Notes: generated by a model not told the origin, from the sequence alone. DNA of 64,000 nt from Alphaproteobacteria bacterium (GCA_018222865.1 JAAEZM010000006.1:124001-188000), one strand, 5' to 3'. Positions 40,992-50,695 are shown, counted from the stretch's first letter. A program made the numbers and translations.

Positions 40992-43400
40992 TCAGCGCTC
41001 CTGGGCAAAGACTTGCAGGAAATCCCGCGGCGGGCGCTTGACCAGGCTGCGCGCAGGCAAAAGCGCGGCGATCAGGGCGGCCAGGACGGCAAGGCCCAAA
41101 AGGCGCAGCCAGTCGCCGGGAAAAACATGCATGGGAAGGCGCCAGCCAAAGGCTTCGACATTGACGATGGCCAAAAGGGCCCAGGCCAGGACAAGCCCGG
41201 TCGGGACGGCGATCAGCCAGGTCAGCAGCGCCAGAATACCCGCACGCAGCATTTCCAGCCGGGCCAATTGTCCCCGGCTCAGCCCTATCGCCCAGACGGG
41301 CGCCAATTGCGGCAAGCGCATACTGGCCAGTGTGACCAGGCTGGCAAACATCGCAAACGCCGCGACAGACAGGGTGAGGACATTGAGCGCACCGGTCACA
41401 GTAAAGGTCCGGTCGAAAATCGAGAGCGAGAAGGCCTTGATGCCTGCCTGGTCGATCAGGCCGAATTCAGGCAGGTCAAAGCGCGCCTCCAGCTCTCTCA
41501 TCAAGGCCGGTACATCTTCCGGCGGCAGGCGCACGCCATAGCGCAGATTCGCCACCCTCTCGCCATAGCGTTCGACCAGCGGGTCCAATCCGATAATCGC
41601 CTGGGCGTTGGGATTGCCATAATCCGAGTACACCGCCACCAGGGGCAAGGCGCTGGTATCGGCCAGTGTGATCGGATCACCCAGTGAGAGGTTCAAGCGT
41701 CGCCAGGTCTGTTCATTGATCATCACCCCTTCGCCCGCCGCGACGGCATCCCAGGCATTCGGGGCTGCGGCGAGCAAAGGCCAATGATCACGATATGTGG
41801 AATGATCGACAATGCCGAAGACTTCGCCGGGCTGGCCCGCGATTGTGGAGTTCGCGCTCCATATCGGCAGTACCGCATCAGAGCGTGCATCCAGCCACGC
41901 ATAGAGCTCCTGCGATTGAGCTTCATCGCTTGCAGAGACGTAGAGTTCAGCCGCCAGACGTTGGTCGAGCCAGCCGACAAAGGTCAGCCGGAAGCTGGAG
42001 ACCATGGTGCCAACACCGACATTTGCTGCCAGGGCGAACATCAGCGCCATCAGGGCGAGGGAGAGGCCAGGGAGTTGCTGGCGGGTGTCAGCGAGGAACC
42101 ATTCGCTCACCGGTCCTTTCATGCAGCGCTGCGCCAGGTTGAGGACAAGCGCCAGACCCGGCGGAAGTAGCAGTGCGGCGCCGACAAACAGACCGCCAAG
42201 CATCGCAAAACCAGCCAGCATGCCGGAGAAGAAAACGGGAATGAGTGCCGCCAGCGCCAAGAGCGCAAAGGCGAAAACGGCCTGTTGGATATAGCGCCGA
42301 CTGGACGCAATCGCCCAGGCCCGGGGCTGGGCTGCGGCGAGAAGGGGCAGGACAGCCGCCTGTCGTATCGAGACGGCGGTGGCGCTCAAGGCGCCAAAAA
42401 CAGCGATCGCAAAACCAGACAGCCACCATTGCGGTCGGATCGCCAGCTCGCCGGAAACAGCTGCACCATAAAGGCCGCGCAGGGTAGCAGCGACACCGGG
42501 CAGGAGGGTGCTGGCGACAAGATAGCCCAGGACAACACCCAGAGCTCCGGCGATAAGAGCAAGGACGAGGGCCTCGATGAGCAAGGCGATGACGATGGAA
42601 GAGACCGGCGTTCCCAGCGCTCGCAGCGTTCGCAAACTCGCCCGCCTTTGCTCAAACGCCAGTCCGATTGCGGCATAGACGATAAAGAGGCCGACAGCGA
42701 AAGAGAGGAAACCAAAGGCGGTCAGATTGAGATGAAAACTGCCGGTCAGCTGGGCGATATCATTTGCGGCGGCGCCATCGGATTGCTCAAGCGTGGGGAC
42801 GAGCTGCTCCAGCGGAGTACGCCCCGGCCGCGCGCTATCATCGATGAGAATGGCGTCTATCACCCCTTCGCGGCCAAGCAGTCGCGCGGCGACGGCGATG
42901 TCAGTGAGGATTTGTCCAGGCGTGACATTGGCGCTGGCAAGCACCGGGGGCAGACCTGTACCGGTTAAGCTCTCGACATCTTCCGGGGCGACAAGCAGCA
43001 GGCCGGGCTGCGTGAGGAATTCCAGGCCGATGATTTGGTCACCAGGGGCCAGGTTTCCGCCCTCGCTTCTTGTGCTCAGCGGGTCTATGCCGGTCAGGCC
43101 AAATACACCCCCACCGACCTCCAAATCCCCCTCGATCAAGGGGGAGGCGGCCCAGCCATCGCGGCGGAGCAGGGCCCATTGTTCGACCGGTATGCCAGCT
43201 TCTCCAGCGTGAAGGCGCGTCAGACGGCCTGCGCCCATGGCAGCGCTGGCTTCGCCATAGCTGGCACGCGCTTCCGCATTAATCGCCTGCACACTGGTCC
43301 ACAAGGCGGTCGCCAGCCCCAGCCCGATGATGAGCGTTGCGAGTTGGCCGGGTTTGCGGCGCCAGTGGGAAAGCAAGGCGAGGAGGGCGGTCAGCGTCAT
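40992..43400 (-). CDS. FtsX/MacB-type ABC transporter permease (AttF-AttG-like)
   Basis: 802 residues with two FtsX-type modules: an N-terminal span (ATLIIGLGLATALWTSVQAI), a periplasmic domain, three spans around 250-360 (LSFAVGLFIVYAAIGLAFEQ, VIALLIEALVLALIAGALGV), a second periplasmic domain and three C-terminal spans ending near RSLVKRPPRDFLQVFAQER. True start ATG 43400, overlapping the ATPase stop by four bases. Such systems transmit ATP-driven movement across the membrane, often for lipoprotein or lipid export; here probably with the AttH-like protein. Confidence 0.88.
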   Translation of the reverse strand: MTLTALLALLSHWRRKPGQLATLIIGLGLATALWTSVQAINAEARASYGEASAAMGAGRLTRLHAGEAGIPVEQWALLRRDGWAASPLIEGDLEVGGGVFGLTGIDPLSTRSEGGNLAPGDQIIGLEFLTQPGLLLVAPEDVESLTGTGLPPVLASANVTPGQILTDIAVAARLLGREGVIDAILIDDSARPGRTPLEQLVPTLEQSDGAAANDIAQLTGSFHLNLTAFGFLSFAVGLFIVYAAIGLAFEQRRASLRTLRALGTPVSSIVIALLIEALVLALIAGALGVVLGYLVASTLLPGVAATLRGLYGAAVSGELAIRPQWWLSGFAIAVFGALSATAVSIRQAAVLPLLAAAQPRAWAIASSRRYIQQAVFAFALLALAALIPVFFSGMLAGFAMLGGLFVGAALLLPPGLALVLNLAQRCMKGPVSEWFLADTRQQLPGLSLALMALMFALAANVGVGTMVSSFRLTFVGWLDQRLAAELYVSASDEAQSQELYAWLDARSDAVLPIWSANSTIAGQPGEVFGIVDHSTYRDHWPLLAAAPNAWDAVAAGEGVMINEQTWRRLNLSLGDPITLADTSALPLVAVYSDYGNPNAQAIIGLDPLVERYGERVANLRYGVRLPPEDVPALMRELEARFDLPEFGLIDQAGIKAFSLSIFDRTFTVTGALNVLTLSVAAFAMFASLVTLASMRLPQLAPVWAIGLSRGQLARLEMLRAGILALLTWLIAVPTGLVLAWALLAIVNVEAFGWRLPMHVFPGDWLRLLGLAVLAALIAALLPARSLVKRPPRDFLQVFAQER

Positions 43401-44053
43401 GTGAGCTGACCGCGGGTAAGATGGGCATGACGGGTCAACCGACCTGCGGCGTGAGTTGAATGCGTTGCCATGACCAGCGCCGTATCGGCATCGCGGCACA
43501 GCTCCAGCATCAGCTCCAGCACATCTTCGCTGGTGGCCTCGTCGAGATTTCCGGTGGGTTCATCGGCCAGCAACAGGACCGGGCGAATGGCCAGGGCGCG
43601 TCCGACTGCAACGCGTTGCTGCTGTCCCCCCGATAATTGTTCGGGATAGCGCTGCAGATACTCTGTCAGACCCAGCCGTTCGGCGAGTGTTTGTATCCAG
43701 GCGGGATCATGCTGCTTGGCGAGACGGGCTTGCAGGGCGAGATTGCCCGCAACGGTCAGCGACGGCACCAGATTGAACTGCTGGAAGACAAGGCCGATCC
43801 GCTCGCGACGCCAACGCGCCCGGCCAGAATCGTCCAGCGCCGTGACCGCCTCCCCGGCGATCCGAATGGCACCGGCATCGGGCTGGTCCAGCAGGCCGAT
43901 AAGGTGGAGAAGCGTACTCTTGCCGGATCCAGATTCGCCGGTGATCGCCAGGCTCTCGCCAGCCTCCAATTCGAGGCTGACCCCGCGCAGGACCGATTGG
44001 CTCTGTGGCCCGTGCCCGTAGGATTTTTCCAGATCTTCAACGCGCAGCAGCAT
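43397..44053 (-). CDS. ABC transporter ATP-binding protein (LolD/MacB type, AttE-like)
   Basis: 218 residues. Walker [11 protein letters not shown]-loop [10 protein letters not shown], signature [14 protein letters not shown], Walker [15 protein letters not shown] and the switch His in MATHS. The subgroup matches ATPases of FtsX-type permeases. Start taken at ATG 44053, with AGAGGG just upstream; an ATG at 44071 adds six residues. First gene of the AttE-FG-H-like operon. Confidence 0.92.
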   Translation of the reverse strand: MLLRVEDLEKSYGHGPQSQSVLRGVSLELEAGESLAITGESGSGKSTLLHLIGLLDQPDAGAIRIAGEAVTALDDSGRARWRRERIGLVFQQFNLVPSLTVAGNLALQARLAKQHDPAWIQTLAERLGLTEYLQRYPEQLSGGQQQRVAVGRALAIRPVLLLADEPTGNLDEATSEDVLELMLELCRDADTALVMATHSTHAAGRLTRHAHLTRGQLT

Positions 44054-44212
44054 GCTGTTCCCTCTTATCATTGTCCCTGATGTAGCACTTCGAGCGGCCG
44101 CATACAGAGCCCATCGCCTGTGACATGCTGTTGTCCATGTTGCGACGTCATGGCTGGCTTGTCCGCCCCTCTCATCGCCTTAGCTCTTGGGCGAGTTATC
44201 GAGGACGCATGA

Positions 44213-45538
44213 ATGTCGAGACGTAAGCGTGACACGGAAGGCATGGCGGTGCCGCGTGGCCGTTTGAGCCGAATGGCCGGGCTGGGTGCGACAGCCCTGG
44301 GTATCGGAGCGAATGTGCTTGGGGCGGGCCTCAAGTCTGCCGCTAGCGGCCAGAAACCCGATTGGCGGGGTGCCGCGCTGAGCCCGGGCAATGCAGCGCG
44401 CTTGACCGGTGAGCTCGCCCGAATGCGCGGTGCTGCAATGAAGGTGGGCCAGCTTCTTTCCATGGATGCGGGGGATTTATTGCCGCCGGAATTCGCGTCG
44501 GTTCTTGCCCGGCTGCGCGCCGATGCCCACCCCATGCCGCCGCGGCAATTGCGTGATGTACTCGATCAGAATTGGGGCGAGGGATGGTTTAAGCGCTTTG
44601 CTCGCTTTGACCTTCGGCCGCTGGCCGCAGCCTCTATTGGCCAGGTCCATCGTGCCATTTTGCCGGATGGGCGCGATCTCGCCGTGAAGGTCCAATTCCC
44701 CGGCGTTCGCGAGAGTATTGAGAGTGATGTTGATAATGTCACCAGCCTCCTGAAGCTATCAGGGCTCTTGCCCTCGGGCATCGAATTGGCGCCGCTTATG
44801 AAGGAAGCCAAGGAACAGCTGCATCGAGAGGCGGATTATATCGCCGAAGCGAGCGCGCTGGCGGCCTTTAATTCCTATTTGGACGGTGACCCCCGTTTCA
44901 TCCTGCCGCGGGCCCATCTGGATCTGACCCGCCAGGATGTGTTGGCGATGGACTATCTCATCTCCAAACCGCTCGAGATTTTGCAGGACGAGCCCCAGCA
45001 CGTGCGAGACACAGTCGTTACGGCGCTGTTTGAACTCCTATTCCGGGAAGTGTTTGAATTTGGGTCCATGCAGTCTGATCCCAATCTGGCGAATTACCGT
45101 TATGATCCGGAGGCGGGCCGGATTGTCCTGCTTGATTTCGGCGCCGTTCGAGACATCCCGAAAACACTGGCACAGACCTATCGCGCCTTCTTCAAAGCCG
45201 GCGCGTCTGCTGACCGGTCAGGCCTGCGTGAGACGGCTGAAGCCATCGGATATATCAGTTCTCGAACACCGGATGCTGTGACCGAGGCTTTGGTCGATAT
45301 CATGCTGGAGGCCTGTGAGCCTTTGCGCGCAAAAGACGGGTTTGATTTCGGACAGTCTGATCTCGCCCTGCGTTTGCGCGATAAAGGCATGGAGCTTGGA
45401 TTTGCTGACGGGTATCGCGAAATCCCACCTGTGGATGTGCTTTACCTGCACAGGAAGTTCGGCGGGCTTTACCTGCTCGCCCGCCGTCTTCAAGCGCGTG
45501 TCGATATTGCGGGGCTGGCTCAGTCCTATCTGGACTGA
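44213..45538 (+). CDS. ABC1/UbiB-family atypical kinase
   Basis: 441 residues. The N-terminal family motif KxGQ appears in MRGAAMKVGQLLSMD, the alanine-rich nucleotide loop is AAASIGQVHRA, VKVQFPGV carries the ATP-binding Lys, and the catalytic segment is DPNLANYRYD followed by LLDFGAVRD. The N-terminal helix (LGATALGIGANVLGAGLKS) resembles the ADCK3/COQ8 membrane-associating region. Members support ubiquinone synthesis or lipid homeostasis. Monocistronic. Confidence 0.88.
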   Translation: MSRRKRDTEGMAVPRGRLSRMAGLGATALGIGANVLGAGLKSAASGQKPDWRGAALSPGNAARLTGELARMRGAAMKVGQLLSMDAGDLLPPEFASVLARLRADAHPMPPRQLRDVLDQNWGEGWFKRFARFDLRPLAAASIGQVHRAILPDGRDLAVKVQFPGVRESIESDVDNVTSLLKLSGLLPSGIELAPLMKEAKEQLHREADYIAEASALAAFNSYLDGDPRFILPRAHLDLTRQDVLAMDYLISKPLEILQDEPQHVRDTVVTALFELLFREVFEFGSMQSDPNLANYRYDPEAGRIVLLDFGAVRDIPKTLAQTYRAFFKAGASADRSGLRETAEAIGYISSRTPDAVTEALVDIMLEACEPLRAKDGFDFGQSDLALRLRDKGMELGFADGYREIPPVDVLYLHRKFGGLYLLARRLQARVDIAGLAQSYLD

Positions 45539-45548
45539 CGGCTGAGAC

Positions 45549-46928
45549 TTATTCTGCTGCCGCCGCTTGCTTGACCTGAACCTGTGTGGGGCGTTTGCCC
45601 TCGAGGCCGTAAAGGTCGACTTCCAGGCTGGAGATCGCGTGGACGAGCGTGTTGGGAGCGATGGTCTGTTTGCCGGTCCACTGGATGTTGGGGAAGCGAT
45701 CCAGAATACGCTTGAAAGCGAGCTGAAGCTGCATTTGTGCGATTTTCTGACCCAGGCATTTGTGCGGGCCGTGACCAAAGGCGAGGTGCTTGTCCCAGTT
45801 CTCACGCTCCAGATCGAAGCGATCCGGGTCCGCAAAGACGGAGGGGTCGCGATTGGCGGCGGGATACCAGAGGATGAGTTTTTCGTCCTTGGCGATGCGC
45901 TGGCCGTTGAGTTCGGTGTCCTCAAGGGCGGTGCGACGCATGTGCTGCACCGGTGAAATCATCCGAATGGCTTCATTGGCCATGCGGGGAATAAGATCCC
46001 GGTTCGCGATGACTTTCTCCCGCTGATCCGGAAACTCCGTCATCAAGCGAATAGTGCCAGATAGCGAGTTCCGCGTGGTGTCATTGCCCGCGAAAATGAT
46101 GAGCAGCCAGGATCCGTCGAGATATTCTTGCGGCAAGGGTTTGCCGGCCATCTGGGTATTGGCGATGGCGGTCATGAGGTCGCGGCGCGGATTGTTCCGG
46201 CGGTCCGCCATGACGCGTTCGCCATAATCGAACATCTCATTGACGTAATGATAGAATTTGATGGGGAACCAGGGGCGGCGCGACAAGAGCGACCAGGGAT
46301 TCACGAAATACTGATTAGCCAGCTCGAGATAATGCATCCACTGGATGATTTTCGGACGGTCTTCCTCATCAATCCCCAGCATCTCGCACAGGGTGAAGAG
46401 TGGCAGCTCCTGGGAAAAGAGTTTCACGAAGTCGACGACCGGGCCTTTGCGCTCGCATTCATCAAGAAGTGCGTCGATCTTCGCCTCGACCCGTTCGGAG
46501 AGCTCCGTAACAAACCTTGGAATGAAGAAGTCTTTTTGCTGGATGCGCATTTCCATATGGTGCGGCTGATCCAGGTTGATGATGGAGTTGAACGCGGCGG
46601 GAATGAGTTTTTTCGGCTTCCATTCCTTGCGCGGCATAACGAACATATTGATCGAACCGCGTTCCGAGGAGAAGACATCCGATCTGAGTTCGGCCTCCTT
46701 GATGTCATCATACCGTGTAACCGACCAGAACCCCGCGCCTTGGCGCTTCGGGCTTTGCCACATGATCGGAGCTTCCTCACGCATGGCGGCGAAGAAGTCA
46801 TGAGGATGTCCATTGGTCCAGGAATTGGGATCCCAGAGATCAAACCCGTCCAGACGCGCATAAGTCTCTTTGAACGTGGGGTCGGACTGATCGCGGTCTT
46901 CAAGGATGACATCGCTAACGAGCTGCAT
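45549..46928 (-). CDS. Cytochrome P450
   Basis: 459 residues. I-helix AGNDTTRNSLSG, the ExxR pair in NEAIR, the PERF-like ADPDRFDLER and the heme-thiolate loop FGHGPHKCLGQ are all present. The GNDTTRNS type of I-helix is shared with soluble bacterial P450s acting on hydrophobic substrates such as alkanes, terpenes or sterols; the substrate cannot be fixed here. No ferredoxin or reductase gene adjoins it. A palindromic operator candidate is 25 bases before the start. Confidence 0.93.
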   Translation of the reverse strand: MQLVSDVILEDRDQSDPTFKETYARLDGFDLWDPNSWTNGHPHDFFAAMREEAPIMWQSPKRQGAGFWSVTRYDDIKEAELRSDVFSSERGSINMFVMPRKEWKPKKLIPAAFNSIINLDQPHHMEMRIQQKDFFIPRFVTELSERVEAKIDALLDECERKGPVVDFVKLFSQELPLFTLCEMLGIDEEDRPKIIQWMHYLELANQYFVNPWSLLSRRPWFPIKFYHYVNEMFDYGERVMADRRNNPRRDLMTAIANTQMAGKPLPQEYLDGSWLLIIFAGNDTTRNSLSGTIRLMTEFPDQREKVIANRDLIPRMANEAIRMISPVQHMRRTALEDTELNGQRIAKDEKLILWYPAANRDPSVFADPDRFDLERENWDKHLAFGHGPHKCLGQKIAQMQLQLAFKRILDRFPNIQWTGKQTIAPNTLVHAISSLEVDLYGLEGKRPTQVQVKQAAAAE

Positions 46929-46952
46929 GGGGTAGGCCTCATTTGTCTAAGC

Positions 46953-46963
46953 GAACACTGTTC
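46953..46963 (-). promoter_or_regulatory. Operator candidate of the P450 gene
   Basis: Palindrome GAACA-C-TGTTC with a third half-site GAACA at 46971-46975. TetR-type regulators often use such sites, and they often control P450 genes; the regulator gene is not adjacent. Confidence 0.45.
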
Positions 46964-47126
46964 ACTTTATGAACATTACGGTTGTGCTGACCGCTTTGGC
47001 AAGGCGAAAAGGGCGTCCGATCAAATCAGCGAGGCTGGCTTGCTAGGCTCGTGAAATGATAGATTGATTTTGAGATAGCGCTTTCTATTTGCGCGATCAG
47101 GCCGTATTGAGCGCCTTATTAGTGTT

Positions 47127-47615
47127 ATGCGAGAAGGCCAGCCGGTGAGCGGGAACACACTATCCTTGAAATCGCGGGCCAAGCTCTTGTCCTGCCATCC
47201 CGAGCTTCAGCGGGTCGTGAATTACGCTGAAGCTTGGATGCCCTTCCCATTCCTGGTTCAAGAAGGGCACAGGGCGCGCGCCCGCCAGATGCGCCTTTTT
47301 GAGCGCGGCCGCGCGCTGCAAGAGGGACGCTGGCTGATTACGCAGCCGGAGATGGTTGCCACCCATTATGATGGGCAAGAGCGGCTGTCCAAATACAATA
47401 TCGACCCGTCACAGGCGGTAACGCTGGCGCCTGATCCGGCCTATCCGTGTGATCGTGATCGCTATCATGTGATGGCGGGCGTGGTCCTGGCGGCGGCGGC
47501 CTATCTGCGAATCCCGGTGCGCTGGGGGAGTGAGTGGTCGGACGCTCTTCAAGACGAGCCGGAGCCCGCGATCGAACGTCTCGGGCATTTCCAGCTTAAT
47601 CGGCCGACATTTTAG
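47127..47615 (+). CDS. M15-peptidase/endolysin-like protein with degenerate active site
   Basis: 162 residues. The layout follows phage-type L-Ala-D-Glu/VanY-like peptidases: SRAKLLSCHPELQRVVNYAE, PFPFLVQEGHR, MRLFERGRA, a central metal segment, AAAYLRIPVRWGSEW, and a terminal GHFQL. But the usual metal segment S-R-H-x-x-G-x-A-V-D-L reads SKYNIDPSQAVTLAP, so the His and Asp ligands appear lost. It may bind but not cleave peptidoglycan. No signal peptide. No other phage genes nearby. GTG 47142 is an alternative start. Confidence 0.6.
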   Translation: MREGQPVSGNTLSLKSRAKLLSCHPELQRVVNYAEAWMPFPFLVQEGHRARARQMRLFERGRALQEGRWLITQPEMVATHYDGQERLSKYNIDPSQAVTLAPDPAYPCDRDRYHVMAGVVLAAAAYLRIPVRWGSEWSDALQDEPEPAIERLGHFQLNRPTF

Positions 47616-47964
47616 TCTCAGCCGACCGAAGCGCATCCTCTAATTCGAAGTTGAATTGTTCCAAGTTCCTAATCAGCCGCAAGCGCATATGATCTTGTGG
47701 CTTCAACCCCGTTTTTTCACTTTGCACGAGTTGATCTGACATCAGGTGCAGTTTTGCCGCCCGACCCGCGAAGAGCTGGGATACACTGGGAAAGTGCTCG
47801 TCGACAATTTGCATGGAGCTTTCAAGACTAACACCTAGAAGCTCGTGGATGGCGTGGTCGGTGGTTTTACCGCGGCAAGATTGTTTGTGAGCATCATACA
47901 GGACACAGATCAAACCGGTAAGTGAAGCACTGACTTCGTATCGAACTCTCATCATATTATTCAT
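47596..47964 (-). CDS. Hypothetical protein
   Basis: 122 residues, soluble, mostly helical (ELLGVSLESSMQIVDEHFPS, LRLIRNLEQFNFELEDALRS). Overlaps the 3' end of the convergent M15-like gene by 20 bases. Base composition is AT-richer than its neighbours, which may indicate transfer. Family not recognised. Confidence 0.55.
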   Translation of the reverse strand: MNNMMRVRYEVSASLTGLICVLYDAHKQSCRGKTTDHAIHELLGVSLESSMQIVDEHFPSVSQLFAGRAAKLHLMSDQLVQSEKTGLKPQDHMRLRLIRNLEQFNFELEDALRSAETKMSAD

Positions 47965-48101
47965 AGCGACCCTCCACTCATATAGTATGAGTCTCTATGA
48001 ACGATGTCCGTTGGGATTTGATTCTAAATTGAACAAATCTTTAAGCATCGGCTAGCGGATCAAGTCTGTAGGCCAGCTAGTCGGATAGTGCGTTTGAAGA
48101 C

Positions 48102-48506
48102 CTATTTGTCAGACGGGCTCGCCTCGCCATCAGGCGTTTCAGGACTGGTCCGCTGTTCAACAATAGCGCGGGCCGCATCCAGGCTTTCGACTTCCTCAAT
48201 CATGTCGATGGGGCAACGCCCATTCTCGGTCAGGATGAATTCGGTTCGCGGCATGGTGATGCGCTCATGCTCATGAAAGCTCGTACCGATCCGTGTGCCA
48301 GAGCGAAGGCCCCAGCATCCGCGGCGAAGTGTGACCAGATAATGCCGTCGCGGGCCGCTATTGATCACCAGGTGCTCGTTATCAATCACCGAATAGCCGC
48401 TGATCATGCCGATACGGACTGAGCTGGGAGACTGGGCTTGTGCAGCGCCGGGGGCTGTCAGAAGCGTGCTCGCGGCGATGGCGAGAAAAAGGGTGCGCAT
48501 CTTCAT
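48102..48506 (-). CDS. Secreted protein of the DUF6491 type
   Basis: 134 residues: signal peptide (1-25, ending AQAQ), then IGMISGYSVIDNEHLVINSG, RRHYLVTLRRGCWGL and a second cysteine in NGRCPIDMIEEVE. The two cysteines and the HYL motif fit the small periplasmic DUF6491 group of unknown function. The C-terminal tail is low in complexity. GGAGAG ribosome site. Confidence 0.7.
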   Translation of the reverse strand: MKMRTLFLAIAASTLLTAPGAAQAQSPSSVRIGMISGYSVIDNEHLVINSGPRRHYLVTLRRGCWGLRSGTRIGTSFHEHERITMPRTEFILTENGRCPIDMIEEVESLDAARAIVEQRTSPETPDGEASPSDK

Positions 48507-48640
48507 GATCGCTCTCCTGCAAGTTTCGTCCCTCTGATCGAAACTGTAACGCGAAATCGGGGCACGCCAAGAGCGTTAACGCGAGATTAGTGGGCTGGTC
48601 CGACTCTCTTGGTTGATTCTTTTTCGTCCTGGAGCTGTTG

Positions 48641-49429
48641 ATGGTCAGCCGCGTCGACGCACATATTCCCGATTTCGCTCAGAACCTCTTGCGTGAAGCT
48701 GCACGCGAGACCGGTGCTGATTTCGATTTTCTGGTGTCCACAGCTGCTCGCGAAAGCAATTTTGACGCGGATGCTCAAGCACGGACATCCAGCGCTGCAG
48801 GCATGTTTCAATTTATCGAGCAAACCTGGCTTGGCATGATGGAGCGTCATGGCGCTCAGCATGGGTTTGGTGCGCTCGCGCAAGCGATCAGCCGGGATGC
48901 GGGCGGACGCTATGAAGTCCGCGACGACCAAATGCGCCAGGAAATTCTCGACCTGCGTTTCGATCCGGCTGCTGCGGCGCGGATGGCAGGGGAGTTGGCT
49001 GCGGAAAATGCGGCAATAATCGAGGAAAGAACCGGGCAATCGGCCGGGGCTGGCGAACTCTATGCGGCGCATTTCCTCGGTGCTGGCGGTGCAGCCTCGC
49101 TGATTGAGGCGGTTCAGTCCAATCCTGACCAGCGCGCTGACCGGCTATTCCCGGCAGCGGCGGCGGCGAACCGACCCATTTTCTACGATAATGGTCGTCC
49201 ACGCACAGCCTCGGAATTGCTGGAAAACTTGACCGGCACAGCCCGGTCCACGTCTGCTGTACCTGCGCGGCAAGGCTCAGCCGAGGTGCCCGCGCGGACA
49301 CTCGCCGCCTCAGCTGCGCCGATTAATCCGGGATCATTCCAGGTCGGGAATGGCGAATTATCGCCCATGCTGGTTGAGATCCTGGCCTCGCTTGATGCGC
49401 CGGCCTCCTCGCGCGATCGCAAGGCTTAA
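48641..49429 (+). CDS. Lytic transglycosylase-like protein (PleA/SLT type)
   Basis: 262 residues. An SLT-like lysozyme domain occupies about 10-170: TAARESNFDADAQA holds the catalytic Glu, SSAAGMFQFIEQTWLG follows, and LYAAHFLGAGGAASLI closes it. The C-terminal 90 residues are Ala/Pro-rich and unstructured. No signal peptide, as in Caulobacter PleA and flagellum-linked transglycosylases. Start at ATG 48641 behind CTGGAG. The role in making room for flagellum or pili in peptidoglycan is inferred from the resemblance. Confidence 0.78.
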   Translation: MVSRVDAHIPDFAQNLLREAARETGADFDFLVSTAARESNFDADAQARTSSAAGMFQFIEQTWLGMMERHGAQHGFGALAQAISRDAGGRYEVRDDQMRQEILDLRFDPAAAARMAGELAAENAAIIEERTGQSAGAGELYAAHFLGAGGAASLIEAVQSNPDQRADRLFPAAAAANRPIFYDNGRPRTASELLENLTGTARSTSAVPARQGSAEVPARTLAASAAPINPGSFQVGNGELSPMLVEILASLDAPASSRDRKA

Positions 49430-49522
49430 CAGCCCGCTTACTGGCAGCGCCCTTTGGCAAGCTTTCATTAAGCATGCGGCGATTAAACTGAATTGCCCAA
49501 GTTGTTTTTTGATGAGGCTGCG

Positions 49523-50662
49523 ATGACTGTCGCTACGCTGCGCAATCGACTGACTGATGAAGATATCCGCCGTCTGGTTCGAGGATCGGACCCGGAAGAG
49601 CGTGCTCTGACGGTTCGCAAGATCTGTCACCGCATGGAAGAGGTTGATCTTCCAGCTGATGAGCGCGCCGCTGCGGAACGGATTCTCGAGCTGATTCTTC
49701 GCGATAGTGCCGAGCTCGTGCGTCGGGCGATGGCTGTCACCCTGCGCCAGTCGAAAAATCTGCCGCATGAGATCGCGATGCAGCTGGCGGCTGATGTCGA
49801 AAGCGTCGCAACGCCGGTTCTCTTGTCTTCGCCGATGCTTGACGCGGATGACCTCGTCGCCCTGGTTAAAGCCTCCGATAGCGTCAAGCTGTGCGCGATT
49901 GCAGCACGCCAGGACGTGCCGACCGCGGTCGTCAATGAATTGATCGAGACCGGCGATGAGAAAGCCGTCGGGATTGCCGCCTCCAATGATGGTGCGGATT
50001 TCGATCAGAAAAGCTATGAAAAGGCTTTCGCGGCCTTCTGTGAAAATCGCGGTGTGATGGACGCCTTTGTGGCGCGCTCTCACCTGCCGCTTGATGTGAC
50101 AGAGAAGCTGATTGCGCATGTCTCGGATGAGGCAATGCAGCGGCTGGTAAGCCAGCACGCCTTGCCGCCGCAAGTCGCCGTCGAGCTTTCCGAGGCGACA
50201 CGTGAACGCGCAACGATCGATCTCGTCGAGCAGGCCGGTCTGGCGCATGATGCGCAGCATTTTGTCCAGCAATTGCGGATGAATGGCCGTCTGACGCCAT
50301 CAATCATTCTGCGCTCAATGCTGCGGGGACATGTCCATTTTGTTGAGCATGCATTTGCAGAGCTTGCCGGCGTGTCTCACAACCGTTCCTGGTTGCTGGT
50401 GCATGATGCCGGGCCGTTGGGGCTGAGGGCGATCTATGACCGCACGGGTATGCCGCCACGCCTTTTCCCGGCCTTCAGGGCTGCGATCGACATTTTCCAC
50501 TCCATGGAAGTTCCGACCGATTCTGCAGGGCGTGAGCACTTCCAACGGGTCCTGGCCGAGCGAGCGATCACGCGCTTCCAGGGGATTCCGGAAGATGATC
50601 TCAACTACATCCTTGAGCGTATGGATGAAGAAAACCAGCCGCCCTTGCGAGCGGCTGGCTAA
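49523..50662 (+). CDS. DUF2336 helical-repeat protein (first)
   Basis: 379 residues, almost all helical, with HEAT-like repeats (VRRAMAVTLRQSKNLPHEIA, AIAARQDVPTAVVNELIETG). DUF2336 proteins are widespread in alphaproteobacteria and of unknown function, often near two-component genes. I use ATG 49523 with GAGG five bases upstream; a TTG at 49493 is also in frame. A paralogue lies at 52591 on the other strand, with HPt, receiver and NAD kinase genes between. Confidence 0.82.
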   Translation: MTVATLRNRLTDEDIRRLVRGSDPEERALTVRKICHRMEEVDLPADERAAAERILELILRDSAELVRRAMAVTLRQSKNLPHEIAMQLAADVESVATPVLLSSPMLDADDLVALVKASDSVKLCAIAARQDVPTAVVNELIETGDEKAVGIAASNDGADFDQKSYEKAFAAFCENRGVMDAFVARSHLPLDVTEKLIAHVSDEAMQRLVSQHALPPQVAVELSEATRERATIDLVEQAGLAHDAQHFVQQLRMNGRLTPSIILRSMLRGHVHFVEHAFAELAGVSHNRSWLLVHDAGPLGLRAIYDRTGMPPRLFPAFRAAIDIFHSMEVPTDSAGREHFQRVLAERAITRFQGIPEDDLNYILERMDEENQPPLRAAG

Positions 50663-50695
50663 TCTTTGCCGGAATTTGAAGTTTAGTCGGGACGC

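Noticed and set aside
47127-47615. Prophage remnant
   Set aside because: Only one phage-like gene with no capsid, terminase, integrase or attachment repeats around it.
48560-48575. Possible -24/-12 element before the PleA-like gene (GGGCACG-CCAA-GAGCG)
   Set aside because: A good -24 half, but -12 reads GAGC instead of TTGC. Worth testing because such genes can be flagellar, but too weak to annotate.
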